From Arachis hypogaea (lineage: Eukaryota > Streptophyta > Magnoliopsida > Fabales > Fabaceae), in contig NC_092054.1 in assembly GCF_003086295.3 (NCBI RefSeq), forward strand, positions 56,707,546-56,771,545: a stretch of 64,000 nt of DNA. Reading direction: 5' to 3'. Position numbers and translations under genes: made by a program. Numbering within the stretch: the stretch's first letter is position 1; every line of letters starts with the position of its first letter. Shown here one piece after another: positions 1 through 11,666 of this stretch. The notes under the pieces were generated by a model. That model made no database searches and was not told where the DNA came from. It saw nothing but the letters and a program-made list of their open reading frames with translations.

Positions 1-330
1 ACGTGATGAAGTCGGCCCAAAACAAAAAAGTTATAAAAAGTAATCCCTAAAAGAGACCTGACAAAGGTCCAAAAAAGAAGATTACTAGAAATAACTTAGA
101 AGGGACCGACATGATGAAGTCGGCCCAAAACAAAAGTTATGAAAAGTAATCCATAAAAAAGACCTGACCAAGGTCCAAGAAAATGGATTACTAAAAATAA
201 CTTAGAAGGAACCGACATGGTGAAGTCATCCCAGCGAAATCACACAAGCTACAAAAGGTAATCCAAATAATATGGATTACTAAAAATAGCTTTAGGCCGA
301 GATAAAGAAGTCATCCAACAAAAGGCACAC
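1..330 (+). repeat. Tandem imperfect ~110-bp repeats downstream of pol in A
   Basis: About three units, each holding 'aagtcggccc', 'gttataaaaagtaatcc', 'gattactagaaataactta' and 'gaccgacatg' in the same order. The same kind of array lies after integrase in G (59440-59880), so it is a family feature. No coding function is visible. From 331 to 769 there is A-rich noncoding DNA with nothing recognisable. Confidence 0.7.
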
Positions 331-769
331 AAGTTGGACTCAGAAATCTACGAGCTCAAAAGAATCAAACTACAAGTATGAAAATACGAAGGCAATTGAA
401 AGAGGCCGGAAAACAAAGTTCTAACACCCTGAAGATGCCTGAGAAAATATTAAGCAAAGCAACCAACAATCAGGAGCAAAGTTACTATAATAAACAAGAC
501 CTAAGAGGCCACCTAAAGTCGAGCTCAAAAGGCATAACCTTGGATTTTTCAAATTAAAGTTGCTAAAAAAGTAACTAAAAAGTATTCAGAAGTCAGAACC
601 ACAAAACTACAAAATAAAAATTGTTCAAAGCCCACAAGCTGGGCTATACACAAAACACCAAAATAACCATAGAGGATTCAAAGATTTCCCAGTTGCAGCA
701 TCACGGGGTGAAGGAGGACGAGTCTGAAGATGGCACCGTATCTACCGTTCCATAATCCCGGTTCAGGAC

Positions 770-1728
770 CTAACAATCAGGATCCAACTCGGGATGACCA
801 ACCTCAGCTGCAGGAGTTGAAGAAGTCGGCGCAACAGAGACTTTGGCAGCAGGCACAGGAGGAGGCTCGACATCGTCATCATCATCAGGGTCATCAGGGA
901 CAATTTTACCATCCTTCACAATGTTGTCCAAGCTGAAGAGAGTAAGGTCAAGCTCGGGCGCAAGAACTCGAACCTGCTCCTTCAAATTCTCATAAGCAGC
1001 ATTAACACTGCCCACAAGATGACCTTGGAGTTCGGCATAATTAGCTCGGACAGACTCCAAGCTCCCCCTGAGACCCATCATCTCCCTATAAGTGGTAACA
1101 TAGCTCTCCTTATGCTTCAATGCCGTATCCTCAGCCAACTTTGCAGAAGCCGCCAAAGCAATAGCTCTAGTCTTTTCACCCTCCAACTCTTTCTCTAACC
1201 TGGTCACTTTCACCTCGAGCTCCTCCTTCAAACCCATAATCCGGTCAAACTCTGATTTAGCCTCCTCCATAAAGGCCTTCGTGGCATGGATAGGAAGATC
1301 CTGGGTGGTTCGATACAAAGCTGCCCCCATATGTGCCATCTTGATGCTACTCCGAGTAATAAAATCCAAATGACGAAGAAGAGAGACATCGTCAGTAGGA
1401 ATGACACCATAAGGAGCAATCTGCTGCTCAACAAACCCAACAGCATCAAAATCAGGAGCATCTAAATTAAAGGGCTCAACAGTCCGAGGTCTTTTTGAAG
1501 GAGGAACGGCCGTAGGAGAAGAGGCAGCAACAGAAGCCTGGGAAGGATCGAGCACATGGACTCGAGGGGTAGGGATCATCCTTCTCGGGCCAGGAGAGCT
1601 CGGCACAGGCTGTTTAGGAGGAACACGAGAAGACCCTTCCCTAGCCACTTTGGCCGAGATGTTTTGGGCTGCAGTAGCCTTCCTCGCCTTTTTAAAGGCT
1701 TTCATAGAGTCATTATTCTTGGCCATCT
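770..1728 (-). CDS. Antisense ORF of A, exon 2 (coiled-coil and acidic tail)
   Basis: An open minus-strand frame of about 318 codons. The N-terminal part is basic and Ser/Pro-rich, starting around MAKNNDSMKAFKKARK. A Glu/Lys/Leu coiled-coil segment lies at about residues 155-245, and a run of Asp followed by PPPVP lies near the C terminus. It aligns in the same order with copies in B (16083-16864 plus 4219-4334) and G (60459-61427). A polypyrimidine tract and AG acceptor sit at 1729-1730, so I read this as exon 2 of a spliced gene whose first exon is at 1820-2533. Extra antisense ORFs in this position are known from Tat-lineage plant elements. Their role is unknown. Confidence 0.65.
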
Positions 1729-1819
1729 CTAAAAAACAAAAATGAACCCTAGAAGCAGGTCACAAGTTGCTAAAAGAAGGAAGCAAAGTAAAAACAGAAC
1801 AAAACATATTAATTAATAC
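1729..1819 (-). other. Predicted intron of the antisense ORF in A
   Basis: On the minus strand exon 1 ends ...TTAG, followed by GTATTAATT. The intron ends with a T-rich tract and TTTTTTAG before AGATGGCC. Splicing joins TTA-GAG-ATG in frame. About 91 bp. B and G have introns of 80-90 bp at the same point. Confidence 0.55.
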
Positions 1820-2533
1820 CTAACGCAGTTCGGACAATGGATGGGTCCCCCAAAAATTTCTTGGTGTCAAGATGGGGAGGTTCCCCCTAAATATCCTCCA
1901 AAACATTTACAAAGGCCTGCTCGACATCGTCAAGCATCTCCCACGTGTATCGAGACACCACCACATTCTATTGCCAACACAAGGGGGAGGCAGGTTCATC
2001 ATTCGCTTCTAAGAAAAACAGTCGAGCTCCCTCAACAGCTCGGACCTTAACTAAGTAGTTCTTGAAGTCCCTAAAGGACACATCATACATAGCAAAAACT
2101 TTATATCCTTGGGCAGATCTAAAGAAAATCCAAGAGGCTTTTTTTTTCGAAGAAATTCTAGGCTTAGTTAAAACAAAAAGATAAAGAAAGAGAGTCTGAG
2201 AAGGTGTGACGTCCAACTCTTTGCAAAGCAGCTAAAAGATCTTGATAAAACCCCTGGAGTTCCGATGGAGCTGGGATGGAGCTACGTTACACGATCAGAA
2301 CAAATCGGTCTCAAAGGAAGTGAAAGGAAAAGTAATATTCAACTAGCTGAAAAAATAGTCATAAGCATAAAAGAAAGGGCGTTCCCCTGGGTCAGAGCGG
2401 GAAAGCGAACCCTCTCCTCAAAATCAGGCACTACAGAGACGCACATCAAGACAAGGGAGTCCAGCCAATCAGACATGCCCTTGGGGACTTTGGAGGAAGT
2501 CTCGACAATATTTTTGCGAGAAGACATGGTCAA
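1820..2533 (-). pseudogene. Antisense ORF of A, exon 1 ('gypsy-type transposon' domain), broken
   Basis: The minus-strand translation carries the conserved stretch LYLFVLTKP...FRDFKNY that I associate with Pfam Transposase_28 (putative gypsy-type transposon), recalled and not searched. It starts at MTMSSRKN. Compared with B and G it lacks about 30 codons after CVSVV, has a stop after PLCWQ near 1965 and another after LEDI, and is out of frame or stopped around 2220-2335. It cannot encode the full domain. The partner exon 2 is still open. Confidence 0.6.
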
Positions 2534-3681
2534 CTAATCCTACAGCAAAGAAAAGAGAGAGGAATTACTAAATAAACAGCTCGGGCACAACAAAGAAAAA
2601 AGCTCAAACAAAACAGATATAACTCGATCTAAGGCACACATGACAAAAGGAAAACCCAGGACACAATCCACTAGTCTAGGGGCATCCTTTGGAGGCAATA
2701 ACAGAGCAAGGACTTAAGGAAATCATCAAGAAAAACCTTCTTTCAATCAACACTCTGAGAAGAAAATTACAAACCAAATAAGTCATCAATAACCACCCCT
2801 CAAACTACAGTTTCAGTCTATCAGCAAAAGGAACTACCAAGAAACAAAAACATGTCAAGCGAAAATCATCAAAGACGCAACCTTTCTTCAGAATCAAACA
2901 AGCCATTGTCCCAAAAAGCTACAAAATCAGAAAATGCAGAAACAGGCAACAACATGCAAAGCCCTAAAAAGCCTCAACCATCAGAAAAAATGCCAAGAGT
3001 ATACATAAGGGCGAAAGAAAGCCAGAAAAAATACATCACAGTGACCCACAAGCATAAGAATACGAAAAGGTTCAAGCTTTCCAATGTACACTCAAGCAAA
3101 ATCAAAACTCTACCAAGAAATAAGAACAATGCAAGCTTAAGGGAAGAACGACGAAAGAAGTAAAGAAACGGAAAGAAGAGCCAAACCTGAAAAAGAAGAA
3201 AGCTCCGAAGAAATTGAAGACGGAGAAGCGGAATCCAGAATTGCCTTCGAGCAAAGAAAGCACCAACAATCACCAATGGTGTCACAGAAAGAAGCGTAAA
3301 GACGTGAAAACAAAAATCCAAAAGGAACAGAGAAGCACAAACGAAATGGAAGAATAAGAGAGAAAAAGGGGAAGTTACAGCGAGCAACAGTGAAGAGAAA
3401 CAGAAAAGAGAAAGTTTTAATGCAATTCAAAAATAAAACGAGAAAGCGGGAGACAAAGAAATGGAACGATTAAATGGGCATTAAAAACCCTTGCACGTTC
3501 CTAAGACAGGAAACACCTGTTTTCGAAATCAAAGAAGAAGAAGAAACGCTCCGTATTCAGAAGGGGTCTCTACACAAAAGAAGTCAACAAATGTTCGAGT
3601 TCGGCTTCTCCAGAGAAGGATCAAAGTCCTAAAACTAAGGACTCGACCTCCAAAAGGAAGACCACGCTTGAGCAGGGGCAC
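2534..3681 (+). other. Noncoding 3' internal region of A
   Basis: A-rich sequence between the antisense ORF start and the 3' LTR, with homologues at 17748-18830 (B) and 62299-63312 (G). It probably contains the antisense ORF promoter (reading leftward) and, next to 3682, the polypurine tract region. The final bases are 'gagcaggggcac' before the LTR. No supported coding sequence. Confidence 0.5.
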
Positions 3682-4218
3682 TGTTAATGCCCTGGGTCGA
3701 ACTATCCGACCCGGGATGTTTAAACGACAAAGTCAACCGACCTCTTCAGGTCAGGGCTATCCGACCTTTTCTTAAAGAGCTCGGCCAAATCGCCAAGAAA
3801 GCCCAAAAAGGGCCCAAACAGAGGAACACGACCCAAATCCAAAGGCAATCCAAGCCTATAGAGATAAGGGCAGTTCCCTTGAAGATAAGATGACCTCACT
3901 CAAAGATAAGATAAAATAAGATAACTATCTTATTCTCAGAAAGATCACTCTACAACCATTATAAATACACTAGAGCACCCAGGTATAACTCATAGTCTGA
4001 TTCTACTAAAAACCTGCTTAATACCCTTGCTAACTTAAGCATCGGAGTCCCTTTCAAGTACCACCCCCCTCCGGTGACGAAGGATCAGCAGCATAGCCAG
4101 TCCAACAAGTCGGATACGACAGTTCCGGTCACCACTCACCAGCCGGATGCGTCAGCTCCGACCAATATTGAAGATCTCGTCCGAGACCGACCCAAAATTT
4201 CAGGTAACCCTCGGAACA
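3682..4218 (+). repeat. 3' LTR of element A (Tat-type, 537 bp)
   Basis: It begins TGTTAATGCCCTGGGTCGA and ends CCCTCGGAACA. It aligns with LTRs at 18831-19353, 30674-31174 and 63313-63818. A TATA-like ATTATAAATA lies near 3958-3967, preceded by GATAAG/CTTATC inverted repeats. Confidence 0.85.
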
Positions 4219-4339
4219 GCGGGGCAACAGAAACTTTGGCAGAAGGTACAGGAGGAGGGTCGACATCATCATCATCATCAGGGTCATCAGGGACAATCAT
4301 GCCATCTTTTACAATGTTGTCCAAGCTAAAATGAGTAAG
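4219..4339 (-). pseudogene. Element B: severed C-terminal piece of its antisense ORF
   Basis: On the minus strand it encodes the Asp-rich tail (DNIVKDG..VPDDPDDDDDV) matching A at 826-957. The homologous reading continues at 16083. C is inserted between the pieces, and A cuts the other side right after the codons for KVSVAP. Bases 4335-4339 (GTAAG) are the left target duplication of C. Confidence 0.7.
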
Positions 4340-4373
4340 TGATGCACGGAAACTTGTCTCTCAACAAATTTCC

Positions 4374-4424
4374 TTCGGCAAGTATACCGAATTGTCGTCA
4401 AGTAAAAACTCACAGTAGAGTGAG
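4374..4424 (-). promoter_or_regulatory. Tandem U5 hairpins in the C 3' LTR
   Basis: On the plus strand, TTCGG-caagtata-CCGAA at 4374-4391 and CTCAC-agtaga-GTGAG at 4409-4424. They lie about 35 bp from the LTR end that adjoins the primer site. The 5' LTR has the same pair at 13863-13913, with one stem mismatch. The equivalent position in D, E, H, J, I and K holds hairpins with different but still paired stems. Confidence 0.6.
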
Positions 4425-5424
4425 GTCGAATCCCACAGGGATTGATTGGTCAATCAACTTTAATTGGGAGAATGTTCTAGTTGAGCTAAGCAGAAAGTGA
4501 GTTGAGAATTGCAGGAAATTAAATGGCGGGAAAGTAAATAGCAGAAAATAAATGATTGGAAGTAAATTACAGAATCTTAAATGGGGAAGGCAAGTTTAGC
4601 ATGAAAGTAAATGGCATAAAGTAAAGAGAATGGGTAAGATCAGAAATGGGGAATTCATTGGGCTTAGGAGATGTTGCATTCTCCAGATCAAGTTCATTTT
4701 CATCTCTTCCTCAATCAATGCATTCATTGATCTCCTTGGCAATCTTAAGTGATTGAATTCCAATTCCTTGGTAATTCAATCTCTCAAATCAGATCAATAG
4801 CCAATTCCTTGGTCTAATTGCTCATGAGAAGAGATGAAGTGTGGTCACTGATTATACCACATGTATTTCCAAATCAAAGTATTAGGAGAATTATATGTCA
4901 CCATATTCGCCCAAACCCCAATTTGGTCCAACATGAGAAAGTATTTCTAGCATGATCTCTTCATTCCTTTTCCAAGGTTCAGAAGAGATCCAAGTATGAA
5001 TAGCTTCTTTTCTAAGCTAACTACTTAATTGGATGAAGATTGAAAGCTTTCTAGTAAAATCAAGAGAAAAGAAAGAAGAAGAATAATAAAAACTATTATT
5101 CATCCATCAAATTACAACAGAGCTCCCTAACCCAATGAAAGGGGTTTAGTTGTTCATAGCTCTGGGAATGGAAAGCAAAGATGGAGAGTACATTCTGAAA
5201 GTTAAACTAGAAGTGCAGAGAAAGTAAAATACAGAAAGTAATTCTAATAATGCTCCCCAAGCTCTCTTTTCTAGTTCAAAGCTCACCCTATTTATACTAT
5301 TATTCTGATCTTCTAGTTGGCTCTTCAAGTCTTGGATATGGGCCTTTGGATCTTGAGTTGAAGCAGTTATCTTCTTCAGTGGGCTCAGCTTTACTTGCAG
5401 AGAAAGTGTGAAGTAGGCAGGGAC

Positions 5425-6335
5425 TTTAGCTTAGGGCGTTAGTGCTGTTAACATTAAGTAAAAATGTGGGGTTGAGAACGTTAGTGGCAATCACCTTTTC
5501 CACTAACGTTCCTAACCCAAAGTGGTCCACGTTAACTTCAACGTTAGTGGCACTAACGTGACCTTTAATAACGTTAAGAGTACCCCTTTCTCCCTACGTT
5601 AGAGTTCACTTTAGAATAGTTAACGTGGCCTTTAACATAGGCTTGCCAAATCTTCGAGAGCGTTAGTGACACTTACCTTTGTCACTAACGCTTCAGAACG
5701 CCCCTACTTTCCACGTTAGAGTTCACGTTAACTAAGTTAACGTGACTTCTAACGTGGTATTGATAGCCATCTCTAACGTTAGTGACAAAGGTGAGTGTCA
5801 CTAACGTTGGCTCATCATCCCTCTTCTCCACGTTAATTACATTAACATGGCGACTAACGTGGCTCATAGTGGCTCAATCCAACGTTAGTGACAAAGGTGA
5901 GTGTCACTAACGTTGGTGATTCTCACTCCCTCCACGTTAGAGTCCACGTTAACTAGGTTAACGTGGCTTTTAACATAGCCAATATGGGCTTAGTCCAACG
6001 TTAGTGACAAAGGTGAGTGTCACTAACGTTGGCATCATCTTCTTCTTCCATGTTAGAGCTCACGTTAACTAAGTTAACGTGGCTCTTAACGTGGCCAATT
6101 GCCCCTTTTGGAACGTTAGTGGCACTTACTTTTACCACTAACGTTGGAGTTCTACTTCTCTTCCACGTTAGCTTCCACATTAACATAGTTAACGTGGCAA
6201 CTAACGTGGGCTATGATGGCTCACGAAGGCGTTATTGGCAATCACTTTTCTCATTAACGTTGCAAGCTAGCCTTCACTCCACGTTAGTGGTCACGTTAGC
6301 TAGACTAACGTGGCTGCTAACGTGGTTCTTCCTTG
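5425..6335. repeat. Palindrome array in the C 3' LTR (AACGTTAGTG / CACGTTAACT cores)
   Basis: Two kinds of inverted repeat alternate about every 110-120 bp. One is CAACGTTAGTGACA-spacer-TGTCACTAACGTTG. The other is a nested palindrome with CACGTTAACT...AGTTAACGTG inside CCACGTTAGAG...TAACGTGG. Open frames over this block are products of the repeats, not genes. Confidence 0.9.
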
Positions 6336-6588
6336 CTTCCTTTATCCTGAAATCAAGCAATAAAGTGCATCAAAGCTCTGATCCAAGTTATGAGACATGC
6401 ATCATTCAATTTGTCCTTTAATTCATGCATAATTCTCATGAAATCATGTAAAATTCACAATGTTTGCTTGAATCAAGATGTAAGTGATTATTTACCCAAA
6501 ACTTGCTTATTTCCTAAGAAAATGCATGAAACTACCTTAAAACCATAAAGAAAAGGTCAGTAAAACTGGCCAAAATGCCCTGGCATCA

Positions 6589-8207
6589 CAATACCAAACT
6601 TAAAGCTTGCTTGTCCCTAAGCAAGTACTGGAACAAGAGAATGATGAATGAAATGACAAGAGGAATGAATCATTATTGTGGAAGTCATGTTCTTGGTTTT
6701 ATGGTGTTTCATGCATAGCAACTTAGGTTCATTCCTTTACTGGCTTTCAGACTTTTATCATGCCTTGGAATACTCACTTGATTTCACCCTTTGAGACTTT
6801 TATTTATTGATCCCTTTGTCTTTCCAAGCTTTATTTCTTCCTTAGGCTAAGTGTTCTGTGAGGGGGCGACTCTTTAAGATAAGCTTTCAGCCAAACACCC
6901 CTAAGGACTTACTCCCTCAAGTCTCTCTCCCCCATACATGCACACCACAGGCACATGGTTTGTCATTTTCTTTCCTTGAGGTCTTGGTATCCAGCACCTC
7001 TTTGGGTTACTAAATGTTCTGTAGCAAGGTTGCTCTTGATAGTAGATTTTCAGTTGATAATCCCGGGTTAGTTAACCCAAGTTACCAAGTGATGAAGCAC
7101 TCCTAAGAAATTATTCATCCAAGCAGATCCTTGGTACAAGAGCACCACAGACACATCCCTCAAGTTTCAAGCCCTTGGTGCCTAGCCTTATTCTTTATTA
7201 ACTTTTCTTTCTTTTTCAACCCTCATTGTTTTCTCCTTTTTCTTATTAGGATCTTATTATTTAGCTAGTCTCATGGGGTGTGTTTCAAGTATATGATTCA
7301 GGACAGATAGTTGCCTTCCCACCTTGTTGGTGAACTAACTTAGCTAAGTGATTACTACACCACAAATTTAAGAACCTACTCCACAACTTGAACATTACTC
7401 TGATCTTTCATAACATCTCTTTTTTTCTTTTTATTTAGCTTAAAAGGACAAGCATACAATAAGCAAGATGAAAATGAAAACAGGCAACTTGACTAGCAAG
7501 CATAGACCTAAGCAAAAACAAACATAAAATTCTAGTGCATTAAGCTTAAAGAGTGACTATTAATCAAGGGCACATTCAGACTTCCAAATTGATTATTTCC
7601 AAGCATATGGAATCAAGTAACAATACAACCTTTTGGTGATGACTTCCAGCTACCCATTTGTTGTCATCCTCCATAGCTTCTGCATCTTTCCTCGCTTCCT
7701 TGGATGATGGTGCACTGTTTTTCCAAAAGATTGATTGAATCCCTGCAAAGTTATTGAAAGTTGCTTGTCTCCAAAGCACTTGAGAGATAGTTAGTATGCA
7801 TGTATGCTTGTGCATTTCGGAACTTAACTTGGTGTGTGAACACCAAACTTAGTTCCTTGCCTAATACAGCAGGTTGAATGCATGCAGTAAATCTCATGTG
7901 TTGTTATCAGCAAGACAACTAGAAACTAACTACTGTTAAGTGGTTCCCCTGATTGGTTGGATCTAGCAATTTGCCCTTGAAGGAGTGTAATGTGATTCTA
8001 ATTAAAATCTTTGGTGGAACACTAAACTTAGAGTTACACACTCACTCTTGTATTGTTTTGGTGTGTAACACCAAACTTAGCTCCTCACAATATGGGGGAA
8101 ACTACTTGTGATTTTTATTAAAATGCAAATGAAAAGAGAACTACCTTAGGTTGGGTTGCCTCCCAACGAAGCGCTCTTTTAGCGTCGCTAGCTCGACGAT
8201 TCCTCCA
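6589..8207 (-). other. 3' untranslated region of C
   Basis: No coding sequence. Next to the LTR, on the minus strand, is TTGCTTA-ggga-CAAGCAA followed by 'tttaagtttggtattg', the likely polypurine-tract region. Further in, CACCAAACTTA (minus strand TAAGTTTGGTG) recurs at 7841 and 8069. A block near 6990-7010 (minus strand agtaacccaaagaggtgctgg) is shared with the 3' region of D near 19793-19815. At 8150-8167 is the conserved post-pol hairpin. Confidence 0.7.
8150..8167 (-). promoter_or_regulatory. Conserved post-pol hairpin of C
   Basis: On the minus strand GTTGGG-aggcaa-CCCAAC, about 40 bp past the end of the integrase frame. H (48493-48510) and J (44011-44026) have the same loop AGGCAA, and J has the stem changed to TCGGG/CCCGA. 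Confidence 0.6.
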
Positions 8208-9390
8208 TTACTTGAGGTGATACTTCACTTTGGAGTTTTCCCCCATGTTGCCCATGTAGTGTTTGAGCCTCTGTCTGTTAACAGTGAACTTCCTCTTTGA
8301 ACTTTCCTCCATAATTTCTAAGTGCCCATACGGCAAGACCTTTGTGACAAGAAAGGGTCCTGACCACCTTGATTTGAGTTTCCCAGGGAAGAGTCTTAAT
8401 TTGGAATTATAGAGGAGCACTTGCTGTCCTTCATCGAAGCTTCTGGGTGTTAAATGGAGCTCATGCCTTCTCTTTGCCTTTTCTTTATAAATCTTGGCAT
8501 TTTCATAGGCTTGAGATCTAAACTCCTCCATTTCTTGCAGCTGCAAGACCCTCTTTTCACCAGCAGCAGTGCTATCAAAATTTAGCAGCTTGAGAGCCCA
8601 GAGAGCTTTGTGTTCCAGCTCTAATGGTAGATGACAAGCCTTTCCATACACCAGTTGGTATGGGGACATCCCGATTGGTGTTTTGAATGCCGTTCTGTAT
8701 GCCCAAAGAGCATCATCCTGCTTCTTCGACCAATCCTTCCTTGATGCTCCCACAGTCTTTTCCAGAATCCTTTTTAGCTCTCTGTTAGATATCTCAGTTT
8801 GCTCACTTGTTTGGGGGTGGTAAGGCGTGGAAATCTTATGTTTCACTTCATATCATAGGAGGAGAGCTTCTAGTGGTCTGTTACAAAAATGGCTCCCTCC
8901 ATCACTGATGAGTGCTTGTGGGACTCCGAACCGGCTAAAGATATTCTTTCTGAGGAAGTTCATGACCACCTTGTTATCATTCGTTGGGGTTGCAATAGCC
9001 TCTACCCACTTGGAAACGTAATCCACTGCTACCAAGATGTACTTGTTTGAATATGAGGTTGGGAAAGGTCCCATGAAATAGATTCCCCACACACCAAACA
9101 GTTCTAGTTCTAAGATGAAATTTTGTGGCATCTCATTTCTTTTGGGTAAGTTTCCAGCTCTTTGACATTCATTGCAATTCTTTACCAGTTCTTTGGCATC
9201 CTTGAAAAGGGTGGGCCAAAAGAATTCGCTTTGTAATACCTTGGCTGCAGTTCTGTCCCCTCCAAAATGGCCTCCATAGCATGAGCTGTGGTAGTTCCAC
9301 AAGACCTCTCGTCCCTCTTCTTCCGAGACACATCTTCTCAGAATTCCATCTGAACACTTCTTGAAGAGATATGGTTCATCCCAGACAAAA
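8208..9390 (-). pseudogene. pol: Integrase region of C
   Basis: The HHCC zinc finger is visible (H..H then CNEC). The DDE core follows: the second Asp in ISDGGSHF is present, and the Glu in the SEQTEISN stretch is present. The first catalytic Asp, normally in WGIDF, reads Tyr (TAT at 9078-9080). A TGA at about 8856-8858 splits the core before YEVKHKIS. The C terminus ends without a chromodomain. Inactive as it stands. It is in frame with the RT upstream. Confidence 0.85.
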
Positions 9391-11039
9391 TACTTTGCAT
9401 CATTGATGAGCTTTCTTTTCTGGTGTTTGTTGATGTCTGGATGTAAAGCCCCAATTGCCTTAAAATTGGCAATATCTGCAAACCAGGGTGCTCTGTGAAT
9501 CGTCATCAACTGCTCATCTGGGAAGAACTCATTTACATTTGTATCAGGTGTTCCTCCTTTATCATGAGGGATTCTGGATAGGTGATCTGCTACCTTGTTC
9601 TCCACTCCTTTCTTGTCTTTGATTTCTATATTGAATTCCTGCAACAATAAGATCCATCTTATTAGTCTTGGTTTTGATTCTTGCTTGGCAAACAAATATT
9701 TAAGTGCTGTGTGATCTGTGAAGACAATCACTTTGGCACCAATGAGGTATGATCTAAACTTGTCAAATGCAAAAACTATTGCCAACAACTCCTTTTCAGT
9801 AGTGGTATAATTTCTTTGGGTATCATTGAGGACTTTGCTAGCATAATATATCACATGGACCAAGTTATCTTTCCTCTGTCCTAACACTGCCCCAATTGCG
9901 AAATCAGATGCATCGCACATCAGTTCAAATGGTAGGTTCCAGTCAGGTGGGGAAATGATAGGGGCAGAGGACAACCTCTTTTTCAAGTTTTCAAATGCCA
10001 GCATGCACTTTTCATCAAAGATAAATGGTGTATCAGATACAATGAGATTTCTTAAGGGCTTGGCTATCTTTGAAAAATCTTTAATAAACCTTCTGTAAAA
10101 GCCAGCATGCCCTAGAAAACTCCTAATTGCCTTGACATCACTTGGTGGAGGTAATTTTTCAATGAGTTCCACCTTGGCTCTGTCCACTTCAATGCCTTGG
10201 TTAGAAACCTTATGGCCAAGAACTATTCCTCCTGTCACCATAAAGTGACATTTCTCCCAGTTCAAGACCAAATTAGTTTCTTGACATCTTTTTAACACTA
10301 GGGTCAGGTGATTTAGGCAACTAGGGAAGGAATCTCCAAATACCGAGAAATAATCCATAAAAACTTCAATGAATTTCTCTATCATATCTGAGAAGATAGA
10401 AAGCATGCAGCGTTGGAAAGTCGCAGGTGCATTACATAGCCCAAATGGCATGTGCCTGTAGGCGAACACTCCATATGGACATGTCAATGAGGTTTTCTCT
10501 TGGTCTCTCGGATCAACCACTATTTGATTGTATCTTGAATAACCATCGAGAAAATAGTAATATGCGTGTCCTGCAAGTCTTTCCAGCATCTGATCCATGA
10601 ATGGAAGGGGGAAATGATCTTTTCTTGTAGCTTCATTCAGTTTTCTGTAGTCTATGCACATCCGCCATCCTGTGACGGTCTTGGTGGCGATCAGTTTGTT
10701 CTTCTCATTGGGGACTACAGTGATTCCTCCCTTTTTTGGCACAACATGCACGGGGCTGACCCAGGGGCTGTCTGAGAACGGGTAGATTACCCCTCCCTGC
10801 CATAGCTTCATAATTTCTTTCTATACCACTTCCTTCATGACTGGATTCAGCCTCCTTTGGGGTTGAATGGATGGTTTGGCATCATCTTCCAACAATATCT
10901 TATGCATGCATATGGCCGAACTGATTCCTTTCAGGTTAGCGAGGGTCCATCCAATGGCATCCTTATGCTTTCGCAACACTTGGAGTAGTTCCTCTTCTTG
11001 CTTATGGCTGAGGGCTGAGTTAATGATCACTGTGTAACT
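9391..11039 (-). pseudogene. pol: Reverse transcriptase and RNase H of C
   Basis: RT motifs run in order: [44 protein letters not shown], then the active-site box, which reads FMDYF where FMDDF is expected. The second catalytic Asp is a Tyr codon (TAT at 10350-10352). RNase H follows ([28 protein letters not shown]). In-frame stops sit at about 10818-10820 (after MKEVV) and at about 11040-11042. The frame is the same as gag and integrase. Nonfunctional in this copy. Confidence 0.88.
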
Positions 11040-11666
11040 TTAATTCTCTCCTAAGTATACATATTTGAGGGTAGGTGGCAGTGTTTTAAGTTCAAGTTTA
11101 GGTGCTTCTTTTCCTTCACTCTTCCCTTCTAATGTGCCTTGAATGTGAACCTCTGCTGTTGTAACCTCTTCGCTTGAAGCTGACTCTTCTTCTATCAACC
11201 CCTCAAATTCTTCCTCTTCGAGAGTATCTTGTGCTATATCTTCTAGTGAATCCACCCTCATACACTCTCCCATTGGTTCTTGTGGGTAACTCATGGCTTT
11301 GAACACATTGAATATCATCTTCTCATTGTGTAACCTCAGTGTCAGTTCACCTTTCTGGACATCAATGATAGCTCCAGCAGTGGCTAGGAATGGTCTGCCC
11401 AGAATGATAGAAGCTTTGGCTCCTTCCTTCATATCCAATACCACAAAGTCTGCTGGGAAGATAAAGTCTCCTACCTTCACTAGCAAGTCTTCTACTGTGC
11501 CGTGAGGAAATTTGAATGATCGATCTGCCAGTTGTAGGGCCATTTTTGTTGGCTTGGCCTCCTTAACTTTCATTTTTTTCATCATGGCTACTGACATCAA
11601 ATTTATGCTGGCTCCTAAATCACACAGAGCCTTCTCCACCGTGATCTCTCCTATAATACAGGGGAT
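11040..11666 (-). pseudogene. pol: Aspartic protease region of C
   Basis: It contains ALCDLGASINLM, the plant Athila-type retropepsin active site, and the later ILGRPFLATAGAIIDV flap and helix region. An in-frame stop precedes it (after DPGSF, about 11664-11666). The matching protease motifs occur in J (43180-43560) and H (47930-48210). Cleavage of the Gag-Pol polyprotein is the family role. Confidence 0.83.

Larger units (their letters stand above)
1..4218 (+). mobile_element. Element A: 3' portion of a Tat-type Ty3/gypsy element
   Basis: This is the 3' internal region and 3' LTR of the family seen complete as G (30674-63818). It matches G in order: tandem repeats after integrase, antisense two-exon ORF, noncoding stretch, then LTR at 3682-4218. 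The 5' part lies left of the window. It is inserted in element B: bases 4219-4336 just beyond its LTR match A's own interior near 826-950, which is the expected picture of one family member landing in another. The target duplication should begin with GCGGG (4219-4223), but its partner is outside the window. Confidence 0.85.
4340..6588 (-). repeat. 3' LTR of element C
   Basis: On the plus strand it begins TGATGCACGG and ends CTGGCATCA. It is near-identical in most stretches to 13829-16077, with small indels in the palindrome array. A TATAAATA box (minus strand) lies at 5289-5296. The related solo LTR I (31821-34026) has lost that box. Confidence 0.93.

Noticed and set aside
2974..3430. Hydrophobic minus-strand frames suggesting a membrane protein
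   Set aside because: Low-complexity Leu/Phe from A-rich DNA. The equivalent region in B and G does not keep the frame.
5685..6421. Open frames across the AACGTTAGTG array (also 15518-15715, 32406-32920)
   Set aside because: They arise from the repeat, appear on both strands, and have no domain or homologue outside the array.
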